From assembly GCF_019880225.1 (NCBI RefSeq), contig NZ_CP082284.1:1550001-1614000 (forward strand): 64,000 bases of DNA. Reading direction: 5' to 3'. The stretch is from Halobaculum rubrum (GTDB taxonomy: Archaea > Halobacteriota > Halobacteria > Halobacteriales > Haloferacaceae). The first letter of the stretch is position 1. Each line of letters begins with the position of its first letter. The notes under the pieces were generated by a model. It saw only the letters and a list, made by a program, of their open reading frames with translations. It was not told where the DNA came from and made no database searches. The position numbers were made by a program, and so were the translations under genes. This document shows, one piece after another, positions 51,901 to 61,395 of the stretch.

Positions 51901-52929
51901 ATGGACTCGGACCAGCTACGCGCCACGGTCGTCGGGTTCCTCGGCGCGTTCGCGGTCCTCGGCGTGCTCCTGTATCTCGTCGGCGTCGGCGACCTCCTCG
52001 GCGTGCTCCGGCGGGCCTCCCTCGAGACGGTCGGGCTCGTCGTGCTCGTCACGCTCGGGTGGCTCGTCGCCTGGTCGGTCGCGCTCAGAACCGTGCTCGG
52101 CGTGCTCGGCATCCGGCTGTCGGTATGGCGGTCGTTTCTCGTGTTCAACGGCGCGATGTTCTCCAACAACGTCACGCCGTTCGGGCAGGCAGGGGGCGAA
52201 CCCGTCACCGCGCTGCTCATCGCGAAGGTGGCCGACACGGAGTACGAGCGCGGCCTCGCCGCGATCGCGAGCGTCGACACGCTCAATTTCGTTCCCTCCA
52301 TCACGCTCGCGCTCGTCGGCGCGGCGTACTTCGCCACCGAGACGACGTTCGGCACCCGCCTCCAGCTGGCGACGGGCGTCGTCGTCGCGCTCGCGTTGCT
52401 CGTCCCCGGACTCGTCTACCTCGGGTGGCGCAACCGCTACGCCCTCGAGACGCGCGTCGTCGGCGCCGTCGTCCCGCTGATCCGCCGCGTCGCGAATGTT
52501 CTCCCGGTGTTCTCCGCGCCGAGCGAGGAGTCGGTCGAGTCGCGGATCGGCCACTTCTTCGGCGCCATCGAGCGCGTCGCCACCGACCGCACCGGTATCG
52601 TGATCTCGCTGGCGGCGTCGACGCTCGGCTGGGTCCTCCAGATGGTCGCCCTCTATCTCGCGTTTCTGGCGATCGGCCAGCCCGTCCCGTTCTCGGCGAT
52701 GCTGTTCGTCGTGCCGATGGGCGCGATCGCGGGCGTCACGCCCCTCCCGGGCGGCGCGGGCGGCATCGAGGCGGTGCTCGTGGCCGTGCTCGCAGCGCTC
52801 CCGTCGGTGTCGGTCTCCGCGACGGCGGCGCTGGGTGCCGTTGTCATCTACCGCGGTGCGGTCTACTGGGTCCCGGTGATCATCGGCGGCGTGGTCGTGA
52901 GCGTGATCGGTGCCGACAGCGTCGGGTGA
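51901..52929 (+). CDS. Flippase-like membrane protein (LPG synthase TM / UPF0104 family)
   Basis: A 342-residue protein with about eight helices of the lysylphosphatidylglycerol-synthase transmembrane family. Hallmarks are FLVFNGAMFSNNVTPFGQAGGEPVTALLIAK and PMGAIAGVTPLPGGAGGIEAVLVAVLAA, two re-entrant-type motifs with conserved Pro-Gly. The aminoacyl-transferase domain of MprF is missing, so a lipid or lipid-sugar flippase role is inferred. ATG 51901 is chosen because upstream in-frame codons are Arg/Ser-rich and atypical. Confidence 0.88.
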   Translation: MDSDQLRATVVGFLGAFAVLGVLLYLVGVGDLLGVLRRASLETVGLVVLVTLGWLVAWSVALRTVLGVLGIRLSVWRSFLVFNGAMFSNNVTPFGQAGGEPVTALLIAKVADTEYERGLAAIASVDTLNFVPSITLALVGAAYFATETTFGTRLQLATGVVVALALLVPGLVYLGWRNRYALETRVVGAVVPLIRRVANVLPVFSAPSEESVESRIGHFFGAIERVATDRTGIVISLAASTLGWVLQMVALYLAFLAIGQPVPFSAMLFVVPMGAIAGVTPLPGGAGGIEAVLVAVLAALPSVSVSATAALGAVVIYRGAVYWVPVIIGGVVVSVIGADSVG

Positions 52930-53022
52930 GGGTCCGAATCGACGATCGCGATCCTCCGTTGACCCATCGCACGCGAGGGGCGATACGACGGCTTTAAACG
53001 GAACGACGGAGAATTCGTCCGT

Positions 53023-53478
53023 ATGGTTACCCTCTACGACGTCCCGGCGGCGGACCTCAACGACGAGGTCGCCGCTCGACTGGAGGATCGCATCGAGCAG
53101 CCGGAGTGGGTGCAGTTCACCAAGTCCGGACAGAGCCGAGAGCTCCCGCCCCAGCAGGAGGACTTCTGGTTCCGCCGGGCGGCCTCGCTGCTGCGCAAGG
53201 TCGCCGACCGCGGCCCCGTCGGCGTCGAGCGCCTCGCCACCGAGTACGGCGGCGCCAAGCACGGCTCGAACCGCTACGTCGTCTCTCCCCCGAACCACGA
53301 GGGCGGCTCCCGGAAGATCATCCGCGTCGCGCTCCAGCAGCTGGAGGAGGAGGGACTCGTCGAGACCGCACAGGGCGAGGGCCGTCGCGTCACCGACGAT
53401 GGTCGCTCGTTCCTCGACGACGTCGCCGGCGACGTGCTCGAGGAACTCGACCGCCCCGAGCTCGAGCGCTACGCGTAA
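53023..53478 (+). CDS. rps19e: 30S ribosomal protein S19e
   Basis: A 151-residue S19e, found only in archaea and eukaryotes. It matches over its whole length: MVTLYDVPAADLNDEVAARLE, DFWFRRAASLLRKVADRGPVGVERLATEYGG, and RKIIRVALQQLEEEGLVETAQGEGRRVTDDGRSFLDDVA. It binds the head of the small subunit. The TATA box GCTTTAAACG (52991-53000) is 27 nt before ATG 53023, a leaderless promoter that may also serve the downstream genes. Confidence 0.96.
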   Translation: MVTLYDVPAADLNDEVAARLEDRIEQPEWVQFTKSGQSRELPPQQEDFWFRRAASLLRKVADRGPVGVERLATEYGGAKHGSNRYVVSPPNHEGGSRKIIRVALQQLEEEGLVETAQGEGRRVTDDGRSFLDDVAGDVLEELDRPELERYA

Positions 53479-53613
53479 CCGACCGGGTACGCCGACGAGT
53501 TCTCCGATCTCCGCGCCGCCAGCGACGGCGCCGTCGCCGGTACCCCGCCGGATAGCGCCGTGCTCTCGGCACCCACAATCGTTTTGGCCGCTCGGCGGCA
53601 ACCTTGACTCGAC

Positions 53614-53964
53614 ATGAGCGAGACCCCCGACGACGAGCGCCTGGAGGAACTGCGCGAGCAGAAGCTGCAGGAGCTTCAGGATCAAGCGCAGGGACAGGGA
53701 GACGCGGAGACACAGCAGGCCGCCCAAGAGCAGGCGGAGCGCCAGCAGGAGGCGATGCTCAAGCAGCACCTCACCGACGGCGCGCGCCAGCGGCTCAACG
53801 CCGTCGAGATGAGCAAGCCCGACTTCGCCGCGAAGGTGAAACAGCAGGTCACGGCGTTGGCGCGCAGCGGCCGGGTGAACGGCCGCATCGACGAGGACCA
53901 GATGAAGGAGCTGCTGCGCGAGCTGCAGCCGGACCAGAAGAGTTTCGACATCCGGCGCCGCTGA
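53614..53964 (+). CDS. DNA-binding protein of the PDCD5/TFAR19 family
   Basis: A 116-residue protein. The first 45 residues are a Gln/Glu-rich helix ([20 protein letters not shown]); the core is [59 protein letters not shown], the PDCD5 triple-helix bundle. Archaeal members bind DNA or chaperonin; the gene often follows S19e, as here (135 nt). The next gene starts 7 nt after its stop, suggesting cotranscription. Confidence 0.94.
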   Translation: MSETPDDERLEELREQKLQELQDQAQGQGDAETQQAAQEQAERQQEAMLKQHLTDGARQRLNAVEMSKPDFAAKVKQQVTALARSGRVNGRIDEDQMKELLRELQPDQKSFDIRRR

Positions 53965-53971
53965 CGCACGC

Positions 53972-54562
53972 GTGGATCTCGCGCTCTGCTACAGCGGCGG
54001 GAAGGACTCCTCGCTCGCCGCGCTCGTCCTCGATCGCTTCTACGACGTGACGCTCGTCACCGCTCACTTCGGCGTCACGGACGACCACGAACACGCCCGC
54101 CGAGCCGCGGAGGCGCTCGGCTTCCCGTTCGAGACGCACGACCTCGACCGCGAGGTCGCCCTGGAGGCCGTCGAGACGATGCGCGCGGATGGCTTCCCCC
54201 GCAACGGGATCCAGCGCGTCCACGAACACGCGCTGGAGTCGGTCGCCTCCCGCGATGTGGACGCCGTCGCCGACGGCACCCGCCGCGACGACCGCGTTCC
54301 CTCGATCTCCCGGGCGTTCGCCCAGTCGCTGGAGGACCGCCACGGCGTCGACTACATCTCCCCCCTCTCGGGGTTCGGCCGCGGCGCCGTCGACCGCCTC
54401 GTCGACGCCACGCTCGACGTGGAGTCGGGGCCCTCCGAGGAGGTGCCGAAGGCCGACTACGAGGGCGAACTCCGCGTCCTCCTCCGCGAGGAGGCCGGCG
54501 ACGACGCGGTCGCCGAGGTGTTCCCAGCGCACGAGCAGACGTACGTGCGCGGGACGCGCTGA
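53972..54562 (+). CDS. PP-loop ATPase, predicted tRNA-modifying or amidotransferase-like
   Basis: A 196-residue adenine-nucleotide alpha hydrolase. The PP-loop LCYSGGKDSSLAALVLDRFYDVTLVTAHFG is at the N-terminus, and conserved ADGTRRDDRVPSISRAFAQSLEDRHGVDYISPLSGFGR is a second contact region. The protein activates an oxygen with ATP; the acceptor is unknown (the ExsB/ThiI/tRNA-thiolase branches differ). It begins with GTG 53972, 7 nt after the PDCD5 gene, and lies in a ribosomal/tRNA gene group, which favours an RNA-related role. Confidence 0.8.
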   Translation: MDLALCYSGGKDSSLAALVLDRFYDVTLVTAHFGVTDDHEHARRAAEALGFPFETHDLDREVALEAVETMRADGFPRNGIQRVHEHALESVASRDVDAVADGTRRDDRVPSISRAFAQSLEDRHGVDYISPLSGFGRGAVDRLVDATLDVESGPSEEVPKADYEGELRVLLREEAGDDAVAEVFPAHEQTYVRGTR

Positions 54563-54663
54563 GTCGTCCGCGAGGTCGCGGAGGCGCCGAGCGCCCCTCC
54601 GATGACGCGACCCGACGGCGACGAACCACGGGGTTAAACTCCCGGACGCGTGAGGTCCCGGTA

Positions 54664-55980
54664 ATGCCAACGTACGACCGCCTGAAGGGGTTCCGCGACT
54701 TCTATCCCCCCGAGATGGCCGTCCGCCGCGAGGTGACCGACACGCTGGAGTCGGTCGCGCGCGGGTACGGCTTCCGCGAGATCGACACGCCCCGGCTGGA
54801 GCCGGCGGAGATGTGGACGGACAAGTCCGGCGACGACATCGTCGACGAGCTGTACGCCTTCGAGGACCACGGCGGCCGCCACGTCACGCTCGCGCCGGAG
54901 CTGACGCCGACGGTCGCGCGGATGTACGCCGCGAAGGCCCAGGAGCTGTCCAAGCCGGTGAAGTGGGTCTCGACGCGCCCGTTCTGGCGCTACGAGGCCG
55001 TCCAGCAGGGCCGCTTCCGCGAGTTCTATCAGACGAACGTCGACGTCTTCGGGTCGGCCGAACCGGAGGCGGACGCCGAGGTGCTCGCGACCGCGGCCGA
55101 CGCGCTCACCGAACTCGGCCTGTCGGCCGACGACTTCGAGTTCCGCGTCAGCCACCGCGACATCCTCGGGTCGCTGCTGTGCTCCTTTGACGGGGACGTC
55201 GACGTGCGCGCGGCGATCCGCGCGGTCGACAAATCCGAGAAGGTCGACGAGGCGGAGTACCTCGACCTGCTCAACGACGCAGGCCTCGGGTTCGACGAGG
55301 CGCGGGAGTTCGACGACCTGCTCGGCGTCGACGACCCCGCCGACCTCGACGAACTCACCGACTTCGCGCCCGGCTCCGAGGGCCTCGCGGACGCGGTCGA
55401 CAACCTCCGGGCCGTCCTCGCGGCGGCCGACGACCTCGGCGTCGGCGAGCACTGCGACCTCTCGCTTCGCACCGCTCGCGGGCTCGACTACTACACCGGC
55501 GCCGTCTTCGAGTGTTTCGACGCGACCGGCGAGATCGGTCGCTCAGTCTTCGGCGGCGGTCGCTACGACGACCTCATCGAGGAGTTCGGCGGCCAGCCCA
55601 CGCCCGCCGTCGGCGTCGCCCCCGGGCACGCGCCGCTCGGGCTCCTCCTGGAGCGCGCGGGCGTCGCCCCCGACGCGGCCATCGAGACGGACTACTACGT
55701 GCTGCAGGTGGGCGACACCCGAGCGACGGCCGCCCGGATCGCTCGCGACCTCCGGAGCCGCGGCCACGTCGTCGAGTCCGACGTATCGGATCGGAGCTTC
55801 GGCGCGCAGCTCAACTACGCCGACTCGATCAACGCCGAGACGGTCGTCATCGTCGGCGAGCAGGACCTCGCGAACGACGAGGTGACGCTGAAGGACATGG
55901 CCTCCGGCGACCAGACGACCGCGCCGGTCGATGAGTTCCCGGGCGGGGTCGACCGCCCGACGTTCGACGACTTCGGGTAA
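54664..55980 (+). CDS. hisS: Histidyl-tRNA synthetase
   Basis: A 438-residue class II synthetase. Motif 1: ARGYGFREIDTPRLEPAEMW; motif 2: FWRYEAVQQGRFREFYQTNVDVFG; the His-specific GLDYYTGAVFE (HisA) and the motif-3-like GGRYDDLIEEFGGQPTPAVGVAPG are all present. The C-terminal 90 residues form the anticodon-binding domain (YYVLQVGDTRATAARIARDLRSRGHVVE). GTTAAACTC at about 54633-54641 is a TATA box 29 nt before ATG 54664, so it has its own leaderless promoter although it follows the PP-loop gene closely. Confidence 0.96.
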   Translation: MPTYDRLKGFRDFYPPEMAVRREVTDTLESVARGYGFREIDTPRLEPAEMWTDKSGDDIVDELYAFEDHGGRHVTLAPELTPTVARMYAAKAQELSKPVKWVSTRPFWRYEAVQQGRFREFYQTNVDVFGSAEPEADAEVLATAADALTELGLSADDFEFRVSHRDILGSLLCSFDGDVDVRAAIRAVDKSEKVDEAEYLDLLNDAGLGFDEAREFDDLLGVDDPADLDELTDFAPGSEGLADAVDNLRAVLAAADDLGVGEHCDLSLRTARGLDYYTGAVFECFDATGEIGRSVFGGGRYDDLIEEFGGQPTPAVGVAPGHAPLGLLLERAGVAPDAAIETDYYVLQVGDTRATAARIARDLRSRGHVVESDVSDRSFGAQLNYADSINAETVVIVGEQDLANDEVTLKDMASGDQTTAPVDEFPGGVDRPTFDDFG

Positions 55981-56828
55981 TGGCGATCCGCCGGGCGTAC
56001 CGCGTCGCCTACGACGGCCGCCCGTTCTTCGGCTTCCAGCGCCAGCCGGACGTGCCGACCGTCGAGGACACGCTGCTGGACGCGCTCCGGGCGCTCGACG
56101 TCATCGCGCACGACGCCGACACCCCGGCGGGATACGCCGCCGCCGGCCGCACCGACCGCGGCGTCTCGGCCGTCCGTCAGACCGTCGCCTTCGACGCGCC
56201 CGAGTGGCTCACGCCGCGGGCGTTCTCCAGTGAACTCCCGGCCGGCGTTCGGGTGTGGGCCGCCGCCGACGTGTCCGCCGACTTCCACGCGACCCACAAT
56301 GCCGCCCGGCGGACGTACCGGTATCACCTCCACGCGCCTGGGGCGGACCGCGACCGCGCCCGCGACGCCGCCGCGGCGCTTTCGGGCGAGCACGACGTCC
56401 ACAACCTCACGAGCGATCCGCGCGGGTCGAAGACCCGACGCGACCTCTCGGTCTCGGTCGATTTCGGGGCCGGCGCAGCGGCCGGCGACGCCGCCGGCGA
56501 TTTCCTGACGCTCACGGTCGCAGCGGGAGGGTTCCCACGCGAGTTCGTCCGCCGACTCGCGACGGTCGTCCGCGGCGTCGCCGTCGACGACACCGGCCTC
56601 GACCGCGTCGACGAGGTGCTCGGGGACGAACCGCTGTCGGGGGCAGGGGGTGTCGGCCCCGCCGCGCCCGAGCCGCTCGTGCTCGTCGGCGTAGACTACC
56701 CCGGCGTCGAGTTCGAGCCGGACCCGGAGGCGGTCGCGACGCTCCGGGAGGTGTTCTCCGAGCGCCGCGTCGACGCGCTCGCCCGGGGTCGAGTGTTCGA
56801 CGACGTGCTCGCCGCGGCGTCGGAGTGA
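55980..56828 (+). CDS. truA: tRNA pseudouridine synthase A-like
   Basis: A 282-residue pseudouridine synthase of the TruA family, which modifies U38-40 in the tRNA anticodon arm. The catalytic Asp is in AAGRTDRGVSAVRQTVAFD. Other family parts: YRVAYDGRPFFGFQRQPDVPTVEDTL at the N-terminus, HNAARRTYRYHLHAPG and GGFPREFVRRLATVVRGVA. It overlaps the hisS stop by one base (TAATG), so translation is coupled; a synthetase-modifier pair is logical. Confidence 0.92.
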   Translation: MAIRRAYRVAYDGRPFFGFQRQPDVPTVEDTLLDALRALDVIAHDADTPAGYAAAGRTDRGVSAVRQTVAFDAPEWLTPRAFSSELPAGVRVWAAADVSADFHATHNAARRTYRYHLHAPGADRDRARDAAAALSGEHDVHNLTSDPRGSKTRRDLSVSVDFGAGAAAGDAAGDFLTLTVAAGGFPREFVRRLATVVRGVAVDDTGLDRVDEVLGDEPLSGAGGVGPAAPEPLVLVGVDYPGVEFEPDPEAVATLREVFSERRVDALARGRVFDDVLAAASE

Positions 56829-56835
56829 CCGTCGC

Positions 56836-58164
56836 TCACTCCCACTCTTCGGGCCACAGCCCCGCCGCCCGCATTCCCGGCTCGAAGTCGGCCTCGCGGA
56901 ACGCCTCCTCCAGTTCGTACGGATCGAGGACCGGAACCTCGGTCGCCTCGTCCGCCAACTCGCGGACCATGAGCGCCGCGAGGACGCCGTGCTCGCGGAT
57001 GCACCGGTCGTCCACCTTGTCTCGAGTGTCGGCGTGGGTGTGGCCCCACCCGCGGCCGCGCTCGCCGGAGTCGGAGTGCAGTTGGAGCGCCGCCGTCCCG
57101 CGCCGGACGAACGGCCACTGGTCGGAGAACGGGTGCGGCTCCTCGCGCACGTCGACCGGTTGGTGCGTCCGCTCCCCCACGCGGCGCGCGACCCGCGCGG
57201 TCGCCTCGGAGGTGTGCGTCATCGCGACGAGATCCCGGAAGCGACCGGCTCCGTCGAGATTGACGACGGCCTTCACCCCGTCCAGATCCGTCGTCTCGGC
57301 GAGGTGATCCGAGCCGAGCAGCCCCGTCTCCTCACAGCCGACGGCGGCGAACCGGACGCCGATGTCGAGGTCGGCGGCCGCGAGCACCCGCGCGGCCGCA
57401 AGCAGCGTCGCGACGCCGCAGCCGTTGTCCAGCGCCCCCTCCGAGATGTCGTGGCCGTCGTAGTGCGCGAGGACGAGCACGGACTCGTCGGTCGTCGGTC
57501 CCGTGCGTGCGAGCACGTTCTGTGACTCGCCGGGCACCGTCTCGGCGTCGACCGACAGCTCGGCCTCCCCGCCCCCGTTCGCGTACTCCGTGAGCCACGC
57601 GCCCGTCTCCGTGCTCACGCCCACCGCCGGGATCGACGCCTCCTCCCCGAAGGTGAGCGACCCCGTTGGCGGCAGTTGTCCGGGGACGTGGTTGACGAAG
57701 ACGAACCCGTCCGCGCCCGCCTCCGCGGCGGTGCCGAACTTCTCCATCCGGTGGATGAACCGTGAATCGCCCGGCGTCGTCGTCGATGCGACGGCGATCT
57801 TCCCCTCTACGTCGACTGCCGCGATCTCCTCGGGCGTACCGTACCCCACGTCGACGAGGTCGCCCGACACCTCGCCCGCGGGGCTGTACGGCAGCGCGAT
57901 GGCGTCGAACGCGCGGTCGGCGGGCTCGGTGAGCCGCAGCGTCGTGTCGCCGCGGCGCCACTCGGTCGCGCCGAACTTCTGTCGTCGAACGCGGTCGAGT
58001 CCGATCTCCTCGAACGCGTCGGCGACGAGATCCGCCGCGCGGGCCTCGCCCTCGCTTGCCCCCATCCGACCGCCAAGCGCCGTCAGCTCGGTGATGAACT
58101 CCCACGGCGCGGTGTCGGTCCAGGCGCGCCCGACCGCCGCGGCGAGGTCGTCGTCGAGATCCAT
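56836..58164 (-). CDS. M28 family zinc aminopeptidase-like protein
   Basis: A 442-residue peptidase. The M28 di-zinc ligands: LVLAHYDGHDISEGALDNGCGVATLLAAARVL (His and bridging Asp), FAAVGCEETGLLGSDHLAE (catalytic Glu and ligand Glu), VVNLDGAGR (Asp) and GWGHTHADTRDKVDD near the end (His). A PA-like insert domain (about 85-190: GDLVDVGYGTPEEIAAVDVEGKIAVAST) is present as in many M28 members. No signal peptide from ATG 58164, so it is cytoplasmic. It is convergent with truA, stops 7 nt apart. Confidence 0.9.
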   Translation of the reverse strand: MDLDDDLAAAVGRAWTDTAPWEFITELTALGGRMGASEGEARAADLVADAFEEIGLDRVRRQKFGATEWRRGDTTLRLTEPADRAFDAIALPYSPAGEVSGDLVDVGYGTPEEIAAVDVEGKIAVASTTTPGDSRFIHRMEKFGTAAEAGADGFVFVNHVPGQLPPTGSLTFGEEASIPAVGVSTETGAWLTEYANGGGEAELSVDAETVPGESQNVLARTGPTTDESVLVLAHYDGHDISEGALDNGCGVATLLAAARVLAAADLDIGVRFAAVGCEETGLLGSDHLAETTDLDGVKAVVNLDGAGRFRDLVAMTHTSEATARVARRVGERTHQPVDVREEPHPFSDQWPFVRRGTAALQLHSDSGERGRGWGHTHADTRDKVDDRCIREHGVLAALMVRELADEATEVPVLDPYELEEAFREADFEPGMRAAGLWPEEWE

Positions 58165-58288
58165 GACGACAGGATCGCTCAGTTGTGGCAAAAACCCGCG
58201 GGTGGATGGCTGCACGGCACGCTGCCGGGCGAGCACCCGAGCTCGTCGACCGGCCAAGCGCCGATCCAGTGACCGACACGCCCAGTAG

Positions 58289-58307
58289 TTGAGACCAGTC
58301 GTCTCAA
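58289..58307. repeat. Perfect inverted repeat at the edge of the low-GC module
   Basis: TTGAGAC-CAGTC-GTCTCAA, 7-bp arms and a 5-nt loop, lies between the M28 gene start and the dead toxin. GC content drops beyond it. It could be a terminator for the toxin-antitoxin transcript (minus strand) or a trace of the insertion edge. Confidence 0.4.
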
Positions 58308-58343
58308 TGCATATGGATCGTCGTCGAGAAGAAACAAGGACGG

Positions 58344-58627
58344 TCAGTCGTCGTCGCCGCGGTAGGCGTCGCCACCGCGCTTGGTGATCGTAAGCACGTA
58401 GAGGACTTGTTCACTCCGAGCAGCACGACACCCAAGACGAAACGGGCCAATTCGGAGCTTCTGGTGTGGTGCAGCTTCAAGCGGGTCGAGATAATCCATC
58501 GGTTACGCCACTGATCCGTGACGATCGCGTCCAGTTTGGAACTGATTCGATCTTGAGCGTATTCGTCGAGGCCGTCGAACTGTCGGTCTGCTGTATCGGT
58601 GAGCTCCCAGTCCTATTCGTCACTCAT
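58344..58627 (-). pseudogene. RelE/ParE-type toxin pseudogene (copy 2)
   Basis: ATG at 58627 overlaps the antitoxin stop (ATGAGTGA) and opens MSDE, but codon 5 is TAG (58613-58615). The frame continues DWELTDTADRQFDGLDEYAQDRI, SSKLDAIVTDQWRN and then needs a one-base shift to resume as DYLDPLEAAPHQKLRIGPFRL ... VLYVLTITKRGGDAYRGDDD. The length is 284 nt, one less than the 285 nt of copy 1 at 19249, with the same start/end pattern, so one base was lost. With a nonsense codon and a frameshift it cannot make toxin. Confidence 0.85.
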
Positions 58628-58853
58628 CGTCGCTGTTCCCGGCCAGGCCGCGATCCGCCTTCACGTCGTCGCTCGCTCGCGTGTTCCCCTCCTGAATGTC
58701 GACTTCGCTCGCGAGCATCGCCTTCAGGTCCGCTCGGTTGAAATCGGGATGCTTGATCGCGTCGCGAAGTACGTCACGGATGAACTCGCTCCGACTGTTG
58801 TATCCTTCCTCTTTCCAAGTCCCGTCAACATCGGTGAGGAACGTCTCCGTCAT
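58620..58853 (-). CDS. Ribbon-helix-helix antitoxin-like regulator (RHH copy 2), start uncertain
   Basis: From ATG 58853 it codes for 77 residues: MTETFLTDVDGTWKEEGYNSRSEFIRDVLRDAIKHPDFN and an acidic tail. The RHH strand TTVNIR lies just upstream in the same open frame (to about 58880), so the true protein should start earlier. Yet no ATG or GTG is found upstream in frame; ATT at 58911-58913 is the nearest codon that fits the length of copy 1 (93 residues). So the start may also be lost, and the product from 58853 would lack the DNA-binding strand. It is similar to copy 1 throughout. Confidence 0.7.
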   Translation of the reverse strand: MTETFLTDVDGTWKEEGYNSRSEFIRDVLRDAIKHPDFNRADLKAMLASEVDIQEGNTRASDDVKADRGLAGNSDDE

Positions 58854-59294
58854 CCGGATATTGACCGTCGTTTTCTCCGGAGATCCAGCTTCTGCCGTAC
58901 CGTTGTGTTGAATTTGTATAGCAATGACGGTTACGCACAGCCCACCACACCAACAGTGGACCGAGGTGACTTGACCGGATGAGTTCTAGAATAATATCTC
59001 AGCTGCTCAGTATGGATGCGTGTCGAATACTCCTTAATAATGATTGTATTAGTATGACTATACTCATTTAATATTCTGGGGTGTTGTTTTCGATATCGAT
59101 AATTGATAGACAGTATTTAATATACAAGATTGCTAAATAGCTACCAGACCCATGACTATTACCAATAACATTTGGAATAGTGAAAAAATTATAAATATTT
59201 CGACACCTTTGTTCGGGATTGTAATCCGTTTGATCCTGTCAACTCTGCCCTCCAATCAGGTCGCGCTAAGTGAACCTCTTAAGGAGGTGTGAAT
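58854..59294. other. AT-rich promoter region of the transducer gene
   Basis: No protein gene apart from the possible upstream part of RHH copy 2 (to about 58913). The stretch 59000-59220 is the most AT-rich in the window. A strong TATA box TTATAAATA lies at 59189-59197. The predicted transcription start near 59221 gives a leader of about 75 nt that ends in the Shine-Dalgarno sequence AAGGAGG (59281-59287). Confidence 0.6.
59189..59287 (+). promoter_or_regulatory. TATA box, leader and Shine-Dalgarno of the transducer gene
   Basis: TATA element TTATAAATA at 59189-59197; AAGGAGG at 59281-59287 fully complementary to the 16S rRNA 3' end with a 7-nt spacer before ATG 59295. The RBS selects ATG 59295 over GTG 59289. 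Confidence 0.7.
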
Positions 59295-61382
59295 ATGTTG
59301 GAAAAACTGAAAATTGACAGTCTCGATCTCGGACCGAAACTCATCCTCGCGTTCGTCCTCATTGCCGCTCTGGTTGCCATCACCGGGGCGATCGGATATA
59401 CCTCGGTTGCCACCGTTGACGAACAAGCACACATTATTGCGGAAGATGGACATAAGATGGACGCGTCCGCAGAACTGGTTGTTGCCATCGAGCAGCAACA
59501 GGGTGCGATACAGGCCGCCCAACTCGGTGACGAAAACGCACAGCAACAATTCGAGGAGGCAAATCAACTTTTCAACGAACAGGCACAGCGCCTCGAAGAA
59601 ACGGAGTTGAGCCCACAGCAAGAAGAACAGTTCTCAACCCTCAAATCGCAACACGAGGAGTACAATACGCTTGGTAGCGAGTTCTTCGAAGCACAACAAG
59701 ACGGTGACACGGAACTCGCTGCTCAGAAAGCCGACGAAATGAAGTCACTATCATCCCCAATGGAGGAAGACGCGCACTCCATTGAGCAATCAGCAAAAGC
59801 AGATCTGGAATCTCAAGTCGAGATTGCCGATAGCACGACACAGACGGCGCAAATGGAGATTATTGGACTCACCATGGGTGCGTTTGTCTTCGCCATCGTC
59901 ATCGGTCTGTTTGTTGCCAGGCGCATCACGTCTCCCGTCACGCAACTCTCTGAAGCTGCCATTGCCGCCAGTAACGGCAACCTCGATACAGAGCTTGAGG
60001 AGCACGCTGAAAGTGACGAACTCGGCCGCATGGTTGATGCCTTCAAAGAGATGCAAGCGAATCTGCGAGGTGTCTTCAGCGAACTCGATGCTGTGAGCCA
60101 GAATCTTGGAACCGGAGAACTTGAACGGGATATCGAGACGAATTACCCTGGCACGTATGGAGAGGTCATGGAACGTCTCAATTCGGGCACCGGCCAGCTC
60201 ACCGCTAGTTTCGACGAGATTCAACGAGCGAGTGAGGGACTCAAAACTGGCGACCTCGACAAACGGCTCCAGACTGACTACCCTGGTCAATATGGTGCGG
60301 TCTTACAGAATCTCGACGAAGGGCTCCAGAAAATGAGCGAGAGCGTCAAATCTGTGCAGGAGGTCGCGGACAAAGTCGCCACCTCCAGCGAGGACGTTGC
60401 GAGCAGCACAGAAGAGATCGAGCAGGCCAGTGAGGAAGTCGCTGACTCAGTTGAAGAAATCTCGCACGGCGCGGAGAATCAAAGCGAGAGCTTGCAAGAA
60501 GTCGCCGGCGAAATGAACGACATGTCAGCAACTGTCGAAGAGATTGCCTCCTCATCAGAAGAAGTCGCAGCAACAGCGACAACCGCCGTCGAGCGGAGTG
60601 AAACGGGTCAAACGTATGCTGCTGAAGCGACTGAAGAAATTGAAGCAATCGAAGTCCAAGCAGACGAGACGACGACGCGCGTGGAAACGCTCGACGAGAA
60701 GATGGAGGAGATCGGGGAGATCGTCGAAATGATTACCGAGATAGCTGACCAGACGAATCTGCTCGCATTGAACGCCTCGATTGAGGCCGCTCGTGCGGGC
60801 GAGGCTGGTGAAGGGTTCGCCGTTGTTGCAGATGAAATCAAAGGCCTTGCGGAGGAAGTCGCCGATGCGACGACCGATATCGAACAGCGCATTAATGCAA
60901 TTCAGGCGACGACAACAGAGACTGTCGAGGGGATGGAGGCGATGAGTGAGCGCGTCGAGCGTGGGTCAGACACGATCGAAGATGCGATCGAGATGTTCGA
61001 CGAAATCGCTAATGCTGTTGGAGAGGCAGAGTCGGGTATTCGAGAGATCAGCGACGCGACTGACGATCAGGCAGCCTCGTCAGAAGAAGTCGTTGCGATG
61101 GTGGATGAGGTGTCGAGTGTGAGCCAGCAGACCGCGGCAGAAGCGAGCAACGTCTCCGCTGCTACTGAAGAACAGACTACGTCGCTCTCGGAGGTTTCTG
61201 AGAACGTCCAGGATCTCTCGCAACTTTCAGAGACGCTTCACGACCAGGTCTCGATGTTCAACATTCGTGGTGACGGAACTGTCGGAGGAGTCAGCGCGAC
61301 TGATCCCGCGGGCCAACCGGCAGTCCAGGCAGACGGGGGAAGGTCTTCCACGCCAGAGGACGGGTCGGGCTCATCTCTCTGA
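59295..61382 (+). CDS. Halobacterial transducer (methyl-accepting chemotaxis protein)
   Basis: A 695-residue Htr. TM1 (about 14-38, [25 protein letters not shown]), an extracellular helical domain of about 150 residues rich in Gln/Glu, TM2 (about 190-212, [22 protein letters not shown]), then two HAMP-type segments ([26 protein letters not shown]; a second at about 300-345). The signalling hairpin tip is [41 protein letters not shown], which contacts CheA/CheW. Glu/Gln pairs around it are methylation sites. Use of GAA, CAA and ATT codons is higher than in neighbours to the left. The next gene starts 13 nt later. Confidence 0.95.
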   Translation: MLEKLKIDSLDLGPKLILAFVLIAALVAITGAIGYTSVATVDEQAHIIAEDGHKMDASAELVVAIEQQQGAIQAAQLGDENAQQQFEEANQLFNEQAQRLEETELSPQQEEQFSTLKSQHEEYNTLGSEFFEAQQDGDTELAAQKADEMKSLSSPMEEDAHSIEQSAKADLESQVEIADSTTQTAQMEIIGLTMGAFVFAIVIGLFVARRITSPVTQLSEAAIAASNGNLDTELEEHAESDELGRMVDAFKEMQANLRGVFSELDAVSQNLGTGELERDIETNYPGTYGEVMERLNSGTGQLTASFDEIQRASEGLKTGDLDKRLQTDYPGQYGAVLQNLDEGLQKMSESVKSVQEVADKVATSSEDVASSTEEIEQASEEVADSVEEISHGAENQSESLQEVAGEMNDMSATVEEIASSSEEVAATATTAVERSETGQTYAAEATEEIEAIEVQADETTTRVETLDEKMEEIGEIVEMITEIADQTNLLALNASIEAARAGEAGEGFAVVADEIKGLAEEVADATTDIEQRINAIQATTTETVEGMEAMSERVERGSDTIEDAIEMFDEIANAVGEAESGIREISDATDDQAASSEEVVAMVDEVSSVSQQTAAEASNVSAATEEQTTSLSEVSENVQDLSQLSETLHDQVSMFNIRGDGTVGGVSATDPAGQPAVQADGGRSSTPEDGSGSSL

Positions 61383-61395
61383 GGAAAATAAGAAA

